This document shows positions 1 to 7,861 of a DNA stretch of 36,443 nucleotides, piece after piece. Position 1 is the first letter of the stretch, and every line of letters starts with the position of its first letter. This DNA is from a virus. The position numbers and the translations under genes were made by a program. Below the pieces are notes generated by a model. The model saw only the letters and a program-made list of their open reading frames with translations, had not been told where the DNA came from and made no database searches. The DNA lies in IMG/VR virus record IMGVR_UViG_3300048694_000673, positions 1 through 36,443 of that record. One strand, written 5' to 3'.

Positions 1-38
1 AATATATTGTTCTCGTGATTGTTATTTTAGGAATAAAA

Positions 39-1397
39 ATGTTCAGACAAATTAGTAGTATGTCAAATGAAGATATTGAAAATGAAATTTTTGAACTTAA
101 TAACTTACTAGAATTATCCGGTAAAGTTAATGTCGATGTAATGCTACAGAAAAAAGTAAATTTAGAAATTTTAGAAAAATATAATTTAACTTTAACACCA
201 AATGGTGAATTTTTTCATAGGAACTTTAAAGGTTTTTTACCTCAAATTCTAGAGAAGATGTATGATGATCGGACTGTTTATAAGAAAAAGATGATTGAAG
301 CACAGAAAGAGTATCAGACGGCAACTGATGAAAAAAATAAAAGAGATATCAACGATAGAATATCTAGATATAAAAATCTTCAATTGGCTAAGAAAGTAAG
401 TCTTAACTCAGCTTATGGTGCTTTAGGCTCACAATATTTTAGATTTTATGATATCAGACTTGCTTTAGCCATTACTCTTTCTGGTCAGTTATCTATTCGT
501 TGGATTGAGAATGATATTAATCGATTCATGAATAATATATTGAAAACTGATAAGAAAGATTATGTGATTGCTTCAGACACAGATTCAATCTATCTTCATC
601 TTGGTCCTATCGTAAAGAGTGTATTCAACAAGATGCCTGAGGCAAACAAGATTATTGATTTTATGGATCGTGTTTGTGAAGATAAATTACAGCCATTTAT
701 TGATAAAAGTTATCAAAATCTAGCTGATTATGTTCATGCATATGATCAGAAGATGAAGATGAAAAGAGAAGTATTAGCAGATAAGGCTATTTGGACTGCA
801 AAGAAAAGATATATTTTGAATGTTTATAATTCAGAAGGTGTAGCTTATAAAGAGCCATCTATAAAGATTCAGGGACTAGAGGCTGTGAAATCATCAACTC
901 CCAGTGCATGTCGAGAAAAGATCAAGACCGCACTAAAGATAATTATTAATAAAAGTGAGGGCGATCTTCATAGATTTATAGAAGATTTTCGGAACGAGTT
1001 TAAGCAATTATCTCCTGAAGATATAGCATTTCCTCGAGGTATGAATGGATTAGGACAATATGCTGATAGTAAAAAGATATATTCTAAAGGTACTCCCATT
1101 CATGTTAGAGGTTCATTGATATACAATCATTTCATTAAGGAAAAGAAGTTAGAAAAAAGATATGAATTGATTGTTGAAGGTGAAAAGATCAAGTTTATAT
1201 ATTTGAAAGAACCTAATGTATTTAAGTCTGATGTGATTTCTTTTGTTAATAGAATACCGAAAGAATTTGACTTAAGTAATGTAATAGATTATGATACACA
1301 GTTTGAGAAGTCTTTTGTTGAGCCTTTAAGAATAATATTAGAATGTATCGGTTGGAAGACAGAGAAGATAAGTACATTAGATGCATTTTTTACATAA
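39..1397 (+). CDS. 43: Family B DNA polymerase (gp43-like), C-terminal palm/thumb part
   Basis: Replicative DNA polymerase of the T4 gp43 type. The ORF shows motif B (KKVSLNSAYG, with the following FRFYD as in T4) and motif C (ASDTDS), then a palm/thumb region with the T4-like KSSTP and HVRG stretches, ending in an aromatic tail (DAFFT) like the clamp-binding tail of the family. The exonuclease domain and motif A (DxxSLYPS) are missing. The frame is open to the left edge, so this may simply be a truncated gene. However, ATG 39 is preceded by AGGA (29-32) at a 6-nt spacing, and the codons before it do not encode motif A in any frame, so a split polymerase starting here is possible. GTG at 15 is another in-frame start. 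It lies directly upstream of uvsX, a usual neighbour in marine T4-like phages. Confidence 0.9.
   Translation: MFRQISSMSNEDIENEIFELNNLLELSGKVNVDVMLQKKVNLEILEKYNLTLTPNGEFFHRNFKGFLPQILEKMYDDRTVYKKKMIEAQKEYQTATDEKNKRDINDRISRYKNLQLAKKVSLNSAYGALGSQYFRFYDIRLALAITLSGQLSIRWIENDINRFMNNILKTDKKDYVIASDTDSIYLHLGPIVKSVFNKMPEANKIIDFMDRVCEDKLQPFIDKSYQNLADYVHAYDQKMKMKREVLADKAIWTAKKRYILNVYNSEGVAYKEPSIKIQGLEAVKSSTPSACREKIKTALKIIINKSEGDLHRFIEDFRNEFKQLSPEDIAFPRGMNGLGQYADSKKIYSKGTPIHVRGSLIYNHFIKEKKLEKRYELIVEGEKIKFIYLKEPNVFKSDVISFVNRIPKEFDLSNVIDYDTQFEKSFVEPLRIILECIGWKTEKISTLDAFFT
1267..1295 (+). promoter_or_regulatory. Possible sigma70-type promoter inside the polymerase gene
   Basis: TTGACT at 1267-1272, a 17-nt spacer and TATGAT at 1290-1295, placed about 110 nt upstream of uvsX. 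The match is good but lies in coding, AT-rich DNA, where chance matches are common. Confidence 0.3.
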
Positions 1398-1406
1398 GGA
1401 TTATAT

Positions 1407-2453
1407 ATGAGTTTATTAGATAAAATAAAGAAAAATAGTACAATTAAAGATAGTGCTATTCTAGCTAAATCCAAGTTTTTTTCTGAAAAAGACATGGTTC
1501 AAACGGATGTGCCTATGATGAATGTAGCATTATCAGGTTCATTAGAAGGTGGTTTGACACCAGGTGTAACAATGTTTGCTGGTCCATCAAAGCATTTTAA
1601 GACAGCATTTAGTCTATTACTTGCAAAAGCTTATTTGGACAAGTATGAAGATTCTGTACTCCTTTTCTATGATTCAGAGTTTGGAACACCCATTTCTTAT
1701 TTTGATACTTTCAGTATTGATAGAGAAAGAGTCTTACATACTCCATTGACAGATATTGAACAATTAAAGTTTGATATTATCAATCAGCTAAACAACCTAG
1801 AAAGAGGTGAAAAGCTTTTTATTGTGATTGATTCGATAGGCAATCTTGCATCAAAGAAAGAAGTTGAAGATGCACTAGAACAAAAAGCTGTTGCTGATAT
1901 GACACGCGCGAAGCAAATCAAGAGTTTATTCAGAATGATTACACCACATCTTTCGATCAAGGATATTCCTCTCGTTGTTGTCAATCATACCTATAAAGAA
2001 ATTGGTATGTTTCCTAAGGATATTGTCGGCGGCGGTACCGGAAGTTATTATTCCTCCGATAATATTTTCGTTATTGGTAGACAACAAGAAAAGGAAGGTA
2101 CTGAGGTTGTTGGATATAACTTTATCATTAATGTTGAGAAGTCTAGATATGTTAAAGAAAAGTCTAAGATTCCCATCACAGTATCATTTGATGGTGGTAT
2201 TAACAGATATTCCGGATTGCTTGATACCGCTATAGAAGGTGGATTTGTTGTAAAACCTTCAAACGGTTGGTATAGTAAAGTGAATCCTGAAACCGGTGAA
2301 ATTACAACCAAAGTTAGACTAGCAGATACGCAGAATTATAATTTCTGGAATTCGATTCTCGAAAGTGATAAATTTAAGGAATATATTAAACAAAAGTATG
2401 AGGTAGCTAATGGATCTATTCTCGAAACTGAAGAAGAAACCGAAGAAGCGTGA
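1407..2453 (+). CDS. uvsX: UvsX-type RecA-like recombinase
   Basis: ATP-dependent strand-exchange protein of the T4 UvsX family, used in recombination-dependent replication and repair. Walker A is AGPSKHFKT (about residues 58-66), matching the GPSKxFK form typical of UvsX rather than bacterial RecA. A Walker B strand (LFIVIDSIGNL) lies near residue 140. A VVNHTYKEIG stretch and the GGGTGSYYSSD loop follow, as in other UvsX proteins. The length of 348 residues is normal, and the acidic C-terminus (ETEEETEEA) is also seen in relatives. It follows the polymerase by 9 nt and overlaps the next gene by 44 nt, so these genes are probably co-transcribed and translationally coupled. Confidence 0.95.
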   Translation: MSLLDKIKKNSTIKDSAILAKSKFFSEKDMVQTDVPMMNVALSGSLEGGLTPGVTMFAGPSKHFKTAFSLLLAKAYLDKYEDSVLLFYDSEFGTPISYFDTFSIDRERVLHTPLTDIEQLKFDIINQLNNLERGEKLFIVIDSIGNLASKKEVEDALEQKAVADMTRAKQIKSLFRMITPHLSIKDIPLVVVNHTYKEIGMFPKDIVGGGTGSYYSSDNIFVIGRQQEKEGTEVVGYNFIINVEKSRYVKEKSKIPITVSFDGGINRYSGLLDTAIEGGFVVKPSNGWYSKVNPETGEITTKVRLADTQNYNFWNSILESDKFKEYIKQKYEVANGSILETEEETEEA

Positions 2454-2769
2454 GTATAAAGAAAACATAGATTTTGTTTTCATTGATGCACCAGATGATC
2501 AGCTAACTTTAGTGAAGATAATATCGGGAGATTATTCCGGTATTATCTTTCATTTTGGTAAAGTAAGTGTTGATTTAAATGGTGAACAACCCAGATTGAA
2601 GTATGAATATACTATAGTTGATTACGCATCAAAAGATCAAAAAGAGTTGACTTCTGATGAAGTTTTCTTTACAATGCTAGGAGATATTCTTGTCTCAATC
2701 ATCGAAAATAATCTTGGAGAAGTAGATGCACCGTCTAGAACTGACGATATTGAAGAATTTGATTCATAA
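2410..2769 (+). CDS. Small conserved protein between uvsX and gp41
   Basis: A 119-residue protein with a basic N-terminus (KLKKKPKKREYK) and an acidic C-terminus (RTDDIEEFDS). I recognise it as a small unknown protein found between uvsX and the helicase gene in marine T4-like phages, but know no function. Its start lies 44 nt inside uvsX in another frame and is supported by GAGG 7 nt upstream. Its end overlaps the helicase gene by 44 nt. No cysteine cluster, membrane segment or signal peptide is visible. A role in replication or recombination is suggested only by position. Confidence 0.8.
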   Translation: MDLFSKLKKKPKKREYKENIDFVFIDAPDDQLTLVKIISGDYSGIIFHFGKVSVDLNGEQPRLKYEYTIVDYASKDQKELTSDEVFFTMLGDILVSIIENNLGEVDAPSRTDDIEEFDS

Positions 2770-4123
2770 TGATGAATACACACGAAAAGTAATACCATTT
2801 ATAAAGCCCGAGTATTTTACCGAAAGGACAGAAAAGGTATTATTTCAAGAAATATCCAAATACATTGAGACATATAATACATTACCAACTCATGAATCCC
2901 TGATTATTAACATTAATCAATCCAATTCATATAGAGAAAATGAAATAAAGAATGTCTTTGATATTCTAAATGAAATCAAGAAAGATACAGAAACTAATCA
3001 TGGTCAATGGTTGATTGATCAAACTGAAAAGTTCTGTCAGGATAAAGCGATCTATAATGCAGTATTAGAATCTGTATCTATACTTGATGATAAAACTGGA
3101 ACAAAAGTCAAAGGTAGTATTCCTGAATTATTATCCAGAGCATTGGCTGTAACTTTTGATAGTCATGTTGGACATGATTATATTGGTGATGCTGAATCGC
3201 GTTATGAATATTATCATAAGTCTGAAAAGAGAATTCCATTTGATATTGAATTCTTCAATAAGATCACAAAGGGTGGATTGCCGATCAAGACATTGAATAT
3301 CATTTTGGCGGGCACAGGAGTTGGAAAGTCATTAGTAATGTGTCATATGGCATCGGCTTGTCTTGCTGCTGGTCTTAATGTATTGTATATTACATTAGAA
3401 ATGGCAGAAGAACGAATCGCAGAAAGAATTGATGCTAATCTTTTGAATATAGATATCAATGATTTGATGAATATTCCAAAGAAAGACTATGATCGAAAGG
3501 TAGATGTTTTAAGAAATAAGACTAATGGTAAGCTTATTATTAAAGAATATCCAACAGCATCAGCATCCACATTACATTTCAAGAGTTTGATTAATGAATT
3601 GAGATTGAAAAGGAACTTCAGTCCTGATATCATTTTTGTTGATTATTTGAATATTTGTACTTCTGCAAGGTTGAAACATGGAGCTAATGTAAATTCATAT
3701 AGTTATATTAAGGCTATTGCTGAGGAATTGAGAGGACTTGCTGTTGAGAATGAGGTACCTATTTTTAGTGCGACCCAGACTAACAGACAAGGCTTCTCCA
3801 GTACGGACATCGGATTGGAAGACACTTCCGAATCGTTTGGATTGCCGGCAACTGCTGATATGATGTTTGCTTTGATTAGTACGGAAGAATTGGAGCAGAT
3901 GAATCAGATAATGGTAAAACAGTTGAAAAATAGATATACTGATCCCAACAAGAACAAGAGATTCGTGATTGGTGTGGACAAGAGTAAGATGCGATTATAT
4001 GATGTGGATCAGTCGGCCCAGAGAAATATTTCTGATTCTGGACAGGAAGATAGACCGTTGAATACGTTTGGAAATAGGGAAAGAAGATATTCTGAGTCAA
4101 AGTTTAAAGAGATAAAAGTATAA
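2726..4123 (+). CDS. 41: DnaB-like replicative helicase (gp41-like)
   Basis: Hexameric 5'-3' replicative helicase of the DnaB/gp41 family, which unwinds DNA at the fork and works with the primase encoded at 24276. The N-terminal helical domain (about residues 1-150) is followed by a RecA-like ATPase with Walker A AGTGVGKS (195-202) and the DnaB-typical LYITLEMAEERIAER just after it. Walker B is PDIIFVDYLNI near residue 300, and a polar ATQTNRQG stretch lies further on. The length of 465 residues matches T4 gp41. The start at 2726 has GGAG upstream and lies inside the previous gene. The stop overlaps a late promoter box that serves the next gene. Confidence 0.95.
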   Translation: MHRLELTILKNLIHNDEYTRKVIPFIKPEYFTERTEKVLFQEISKYIETYNTLPTHESLIININQSNSYRENEIKNVFDILNEIKKDTETNHGQWLIDQTEKFCQDKAIYNAVLESVSILDDKTGTKVKGSIPELLSRALAVTFDSHVGHDYIGDAESRYEYYHKSEKRIPFDIEFFNKITKGGLPIKTLNIILAGTGVGKSLVMCHMASACLAAGLNVLYITLEMAEERIAERIDANLLNIDINDLMNIPKKDYDRKVDVLRNKTNGKLIIKEYPTASASTLHFKSLINELRLKRNFSPDIIFVDYLNICTSARLKHGANVNSYSYIKAIAEELRGLAVENEVPIFSATQTNRQGFSSTDIGLEDTSESFGLPATADMMFALISTEELEQMNQIMVKQLKNRYTDPNKNKRFVIGVDKSKMRLYDVDQSAQRNISDSGQEDRPLNTFGNRERRYSESKFKEIKV

Positions 4124-4126
4124 ATA
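4119..4126 (+). promoter_or_regulatory. T4-type late promoter box TATAAATA
   Basis: Exact TATAAATA overlapping the helicase stop codon and 27 nt upstream of the ATG at 4153. This is the T4 late promoter consensus used by gp55/gp33 with the sliding clamp. It marks the switch from replication genes to genes for virion or internal proteins. Confidence 0.7.
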
Positions 4127-4152
4127 TGAGATAATATCTTATAGGAAATAAA

Positions 4153-4890
4153 ATGGCTGGTACCAGTGCGGAAAGACAAGAGAATGGTGTTATTGAAAAA
4201 ATAAAAAATGCTGTTCAAAAAAACAAAAAGAATCCAATAACATTGAAGGCTGGTAATGTAATTATTGAAGCTGTTATTGATGCTGAAAAGTTTAAAGGAA
4301 GACAGCTTGGTGGTTCTGAGCCTTATACTGATGTTGTAATTTATTATAAAAAGAATGGAAAAATAGAGCAATTCAATTGTTCTTTAAAGGGAGAATCTGC
4401 TCCCTCATTAGCTGGTGGAGGTCTAAGGGGATTAGAATTGGCTGTTCCTGGAATAGCAAAGAAATTCATGAGAAATGCTTTTAATGAATTGCAAAAAAAG
4501 AAAAAATTAAAAACAGGCGATAAGGTTCCTGATGTTTTTGGTGAAATAAGTTCATCATCCAAAATGAAGATTGTTATAGGAAATGAAATGATGGGTGGAC
4601 CTATAGATTTTATGTACATAGGTCCAATGAATGTTGTTGGCAGATATGATGAAAAAAAGAATATCTTGTCATTAAATGGGAATTTAATTGAAGCTGAACA
4701 CTATGCTAAAACACACAAATTGTATTTTCGTTTGAGGGCAAGAAGAGAAGATCAACGATTTGATCCAGATGCTAAAGACAAAGACGGTACACCTAAAATT
4801 TATGGTATTTCTCCTTCGAAAGGAGATAGTGCAGGAAGAATAGTTGTAACAGATAAAGTTCCATCAACGGGCGTAATTATAAGGTTGTAA
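4153..4890 (+). CDS. Conserved phage protein of unknown function, late
   Basis: A 245-residue soluble protein with start ATG 4153 and AGGA 6-9 nt upstream. It resembles an unnamed conserved protein of marine T4-like phages that begins MAGTxAERQENxVIEKI. It is lysine-rich at the start, with a glycine-rich SLAGGGLRGLELAVPG stretch near residue 90 and GGPIDFMYIGPM near residue 150. No catalytic motif, signal peptide or membrane helix is evident. It is the first gene after a late promoter box and 1 nt before the ligase-like gene, which suggests a virion or head-associated role, but this is inference from position. Confidence 0.7.
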   Translation: MAGTSAERQENGVIEKIKNAVQKNKKNPITLKAGNVIIEAVIDAEKFKGRQLGGSEPYTDVVIYYKKNGKIEQFNCSLKGESAPSLAGGGLRGLELAVPGIAKKFMRNAFNELQKKKKLKTGDKVPDVFGEISSSSKMKIVIGNEMMGGPIDFMYIGPMNVVGRYDEKKNILSLNGNLIEAEHYAKTHKLYFRLRARREDQRFDPDAKDKDGTPKIYGISPSKGDSAGRIVVTDKVPSTGVIIRL

Positions 4891-4891
4891 A

Positions 4892-5332
4892 ATGCTAAAC
4901 TTTAAAACATATCTCACAGAAGCTACCGATGATGACGGTAAACTAAAACATATTCCTCACGCAGAGGATCATCCACTTCATCATGGTCATGCTGGATTTG
5001 AACATGCATATGGCGCATTAATGCAAGCACATGAACACATGGCAAACAAAGAAAAGAATAGCAATCTTACAATGAAGTATGATGGCTCACCTTCTTTAGT
5101 TTTTGGTCATCATCCAAAAACAGGTAAATTCTTTGTTGCATCAAAATCTGCATTCAATAAGAATCCTAAGATTAATTATTCAGAAAAAGATATTGAGACA
5201 AATCACGGTCATTCACCGGGTCTAGCTCATAAATTAAAACACGCACTTAAACATCTTCCTAAAGTAACACCTAAAAAAGGTGTTTATCAAGGCGATATGA
5301 TGTTTTCCCATGAGGATCTGAAACATGAGTAA
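4892..5332 (+). CDS. Ligase-like nucleotidyltransferase (DUF6267-type), N-terminal half, with capsid-targeting-like leader
   Basis: First half of a protein that is usually a single chain in marine T4-like phages (I recall it as DUF6267). Residues 1-10 (MLNFKTYLTE) line up without gaps with the T4 internal-protein capsid targeting sequence and end in LTE before A11, a gp21-type cleavage pattern. KYDGSP at 62-67 looks like motif I (KxDG) of covalent nucleotidyltransferases (DNA/RNA ligases, capping enzymes), where the lysine receives AMP or GMP. VYQGDMMF near 131-138 could be motif III. The chain is very histidine-rich. It stops at 5332, and the rest of the domain continues in another frame from 5325, with 8 nt of overlap. 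The family assignment is fairly sure; the enzymatic activity is inferred from short motifs. Confidence 0.75.
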   Translation: MLNFKTYLTEATDDDGKLKHIPHAEDHPLHHGHAGFEHAYGALMQAHEHMANKEKNSNLTMKYDGSPSLVFGHHPKTGKFFVASKSAFNKNPKINYSEKDIETNHGHSPGLAHKLKHALKHLPKVTPKKGVYQGDMMFSHEDLKHE

Positions 5333-6074
5333 AGTATCTTTTACACCAAACACAATCACTTATACTGCTCATGGGCCACAAGCAGAGAAGATAAAAAAAG
5401 CTAAAGTCGGCATTGTTGTTCATCAACAATATCACGGCAATGATCTTGAATCAATGAAAGCATCTCCTCATACCGATCATGCGACAGAATTTAAACATCA
5501 TCCAGATGTATATCATCATTCAGCCGAACATGATACAAGTAAAATAGATTATACACATAATGATCAAAAAGAATTCCATAAACACATGGCAGCCGCTAAA
5601 CATATTCACGATACATATGGTAAAAAAATGTATCCTGCTACAGCACGCCATCAAGGTGAAGGCAATCATCTAGAGACTTATATTAATCATACAGTAAGAA
5701 CAGATGAAGCGCCAACTTCTGAAGGTTTGAAGAAACATATTAAAGAAAAATTCGCTAAAGCATCAGAAAAATTAAAGTCTGAAAAAAGCAAATCAGCAAA
5801 AGAAGCCGAAGCTGGAGAACATACTAAACATATTGAAAAGAATAAAGAACATTATGATCATCTCCTATCGATGCATCATCATCTCCAACAAGCAAAAAAC
5901 GTGCTAGTAAAGAATCTTGAGAAACATGAAGGTGGATATGAGCATCATATTGATCATAATAAATCAAAACCTGAAGGATTTGTTGTGAATCATGAAGGTA
6001 AGCCAACCAAGCTTGTAAATAGAAAAGAATTTGCTCGCGCCAATCTATTGAAAGTAAAAGCATGGAAAAAATAA
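5325..6074 (+). CDS. Ligase-like nucleotidyltransferase (DUF6267-type), C-terminal half
   Basis: Second half of the protein begun at 4892. It opens directly with KVSFTPNTITYTAHG, which in relatives follows GD(L/M)MF in the same chain. KVGIVVHQQYHG near residue 28 could be motif IIIa. PEGFVV at 216-221 fits ligase motif IV (EGxVx), and the lysine-rich tail (TKLV...LLKVKAWKK) could supply motif V. A long charged helical insert (about residues 130-190) separates these. The ATG at 5325 overlaps the upstream stop (ATGAGTAA), so it may be translated by re-initiation. Alternatively a +1 shift at GAG-TAA would rejoin the two halves, or the break may be an indel in the assembly. It has no leader of its own. 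Confidence 0.7.
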   Translation: MSKVSFTPNTITYTAHGPQAEKIKKAKVGIVVHQQYHGNDLESMKASPHTDHATEFKHHPDVYHHSAEHDTSKIDYTHNDQKEFHKHMAAAKHIHDTYGKKMYPATARHQGEGNHLETYINHTVRTDEAPTSEGLKKHIKEKFAKASEKLKSEKSKSAKEAEAGEHTKHIEKNKEHYDHLLSMHHHLQQAKNVLVKNLEKHEGGYEHHIDHNKSKPEGFVVNHEGKPTKLVNRKEFARANLLKVKAWKK

Positions 6075-6229
6075 AAAACTTTAAATCATACATTACAGAG
6101 ATACAAACTAAAGATGTATTGCCTCCATCAGGTGCGGGTAATGATGCAACTGATGGAGTAGTAAAGAAATATGCAAGCGATACACCAGGACAAAAATACA
6201 AAGATATTAAAAAACAAGTAAATAAATAA
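6062..6229 (+). CDS. Small protein with capsid-targeting-like leader
   Basis: A 55-residue ORF whose ATG lies 13 nt inside the previous gene, in a different frame. Residues 1-13 (MEKIKNFKSYITE) contain the same NFKxYxTE pattern as the start of the 4892 protein and end in ITE, again matching (I/L)xE. The remainder is small and polar, with a proline/glycine-rich middle (VLPPSGAGND) and a basic C-terminus (KKQVNK). If the leader is cut, a peptide of about 42 residues would remain, like the short internal peptides of T4 heads. No known domain. The ribosome-binding site is weak, so it may depend on coupling to the upstream gene. Confidence 0.6.
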   Translation: MEKIKNFKSYITEIQTKDVLPPSGAGNDATDGVVKKYASDTPGQKYKDIKKQVNK

Positions 6230-6247
6230 TTCGCATGTGAGGTTGTT

Positions 6248-7105
6248 ATGAAAGATGTGGTCGTTGGTTGTATAACCAATTATAATTTTGATACTATTAA
6301 ATATTGGGTTAATTCATTAGATAGATCAGGTTTTTCTGGTCATAAGATAATGATATGCTACAATATAGATTATAGTGTTTGTGATGAATTAACTAAAAGA
6401 AATTATAATGTCATTGGTTTTGAAAGAAATGATGTTGAAGGTAGACTTGAATTTCCAAGAGATTTTTCTATTGTTGTAGAAAGATTTATTCATACTTGGT
6501 ATTTCATTAAAAAGATAATTGAAACTGAAGATATTAGATTTCTAATTGCAACTGACGTTAAAGACGTTATTTTTCAATCTAATCCTTCTGAATGGTTAGA
6601 ACAGAATATTGGTTCTCATAAAATCAATGTAGGATCAGAATCCATTTCTTATGTTAATGAGAAATGGGGTCAAAATAATATGATTCAATCATTTGGTAAT
6701 GAATTATATAATTCAATGAAAGATAAAATCATATGTAATGCCGGTACCATTTCAGGACATGCAAAAGAATTAACTGATTTGATGTTGAATATCTATCTTA
6801 TTTGTTCTGGAATGCCAGGTCAAATATCTGGTGGTGGTGGCCCAGATCAAGCTGCCATGAATATTCTTCTTAATAGTGAACCATATAAATCTATCACAAA
6901 AGTATCTTCATCAGAAGATGGCTGGTGTGCCCAATTAGGCACCACAGGATTAACATCAAAGTGTTTAAATGATATTATTGAACCTATGCCTATTCTTAAT
7001 CCTGATAATATAGTTTATACCAGTCAAGGAAAACCCTTTACATTAGTTCATCAATATGATAGAATTCCATCTTGGAAGAAAATTATTGAAGAGAAATACT
7101 CATGA
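6248..7105 (+). CDS. Putative glycosyltransferase
   Basis: A 285-residue protein that I take to be a GT-A-fold glycosyltransferase. A beta-strand start (VVVGCITNYNFDTIKYWVNSL) leads to FLIATDVKDVIFQSNP near residue 100, which occupies the place of the DxD metal/sugar-nucleotide motif in families reading xxDxRDxxFQ. A glycine-rich GQISGGGGPDQAAMN near residue 197 resembles the acceptor-side loop (..PDQxxxN) of such enzymes. Its start has GAGG upstream. It is the first of six sugar genes, and its end overlaps the next gene by 4 nt (ATGA). The donor and acceptor are unknown. Confidence 0.65.
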   Translation: MKDVVVGCITNYNFDTIKYWVNSLDRSGFSGHKIMICYNIDYSVCDELTKRNYNVIGFERNDVEGRLEFPRDFSIVVERFIHTWYFIKKIIETEDIRFLIATDVKDVIFQSNPSEWLEQNIGSHKINVGSESISYVNEKWGQNNMIQSFGNELYNSMKDKIICNAGTISGHAKELTDLMLNIYLICSGMPGQISGGGGPDQAAMNILLNSEPYKSITKVSSSEDGWCAQLGTTGLTSKCLNDIIEPMPILNPDNIVYTSQGKPFTLVHQYDRIPSWKKIIEEKYS

Positions 7106-7860
7106 GAAATAATCTAGTTATTGTTCCTGTAGGTTCTTCTATTGAAAGATTTTTACATAATTATAATGTTTCAAAAGAAAATCATTGGCGCCAAGCTAAT
7201 CAAGATAGAAATTATGATATTCTTGCTGTACAATATGGCGAATATGAACCCGAACAAGGTACATATGATAAATTTTACAAGATTAAAGGATTCAAATGGC
7301 CAATCTTGAAGAAACTTAATAAGATGATCGACCTTACAGAATGGGAATATATCGGTATTTATGATGATGATGTTATCTTAGACTATCAGACAATGAATAA
7401 GTCTTTTGAGTTTGCAAAAGAAAAGAATTTAAAAGCATTTCAGATTTCTTTAGCTGAAGGTTCTGAATCACAATGGCCAGTAACTCGTAATAAAAAAGAC
7501 ATTATCTATACATATACCAATTTCATTGAGATAATGTGTCCAGTATTTAATAGAATTAGTCTTGAAAAGGTACTTAAATTGATTGATTCATATGATGTTT
7601 ATACTGGCTGGGGTATAGATTGTATATTATCAGAATATCTAGAGACTGATCCCGCTGTATTGCATTTTATCAAGATGTTTCATCCACCTCGTCCAGAGAC
7701 TGGTAGTGAGTATGATAAGTATAAAGCGTTTAGTGAAATGGATGAATTGTTCAAGAATGTATATCCAAAGATAATGCAACAAAGTGGTAGAGATATAAAA
7801 ATAGATTACACAAGATTTAAAGATGAAGTGAAGCAGATTATTTTTAATACTGGAGTTTAA
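7102..7860 (+). CDS. Putative glycosyltransferase, DUF707-like
   Basis: A 252-residue protein with YIGIYDDDVILD near residue 91, a DDD metal-binding motif after a hydrophobic strand, and GWGIDCILSEYL near residue 170, both features of DUF707-like putative glycosyltransferases. The MFHPPRPETGSEYDKYK stretch near residue 196 is also typical, with a histidine that could coordinate the metal. The start overlaps the previous stop (ATGA), indicating translational coupling, and the epimerase gene follows after 1 nt. The sugar and acceptor cannot be told from sequence. Confidence 0.7.
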   Translation: MRNNLVIVPVGSSIERFLHNYNVSKENHWRQANQDRNYDILAVQYGEYEPEQGTYDKFYKIKGFKWPILKKLNKMIDLTEWEYIGIYDDDVILDYQTMNKSFEFAKEKNLKAFQISLAEGSESQWPVTRNKKDIIYTYTNFIEIMCPVFNRISLEKVLKLIDSYDVYTGWGIDCILSEYLETDPAVLHFIKMFHPPRPETGSEYDKYKAFSEMDELFKNVYPKIMQQSGRDIKIDYTRFKDEVKQIIFNTGV

Positions 7861-7861
7861 T

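Noticed and set aside
1742-1772. TTGACA in uvsX as a promoter
   Set aside because: No acceptable -10 box at 16-18 nt. The same holds for TTGACA/TTGACG matches near 1556, 22816 and 22980.
4009-4371. 120-codon minus-strand ORF
   Set aside because: It lies opposite the helicase end and the late promoter region, has low-complexity Phe/Ser/Asn-rich translation, no ribosome-binding site, and shadows two convincing plus-strand genes.
5824-6279. 151-codon minus-strand ORF
   Set aside because: Antisense to the ligase-like C-terminal half and the small leader gene; its protein looks like reverse-translated His/Asp-rich sequence with no recognisable domain.
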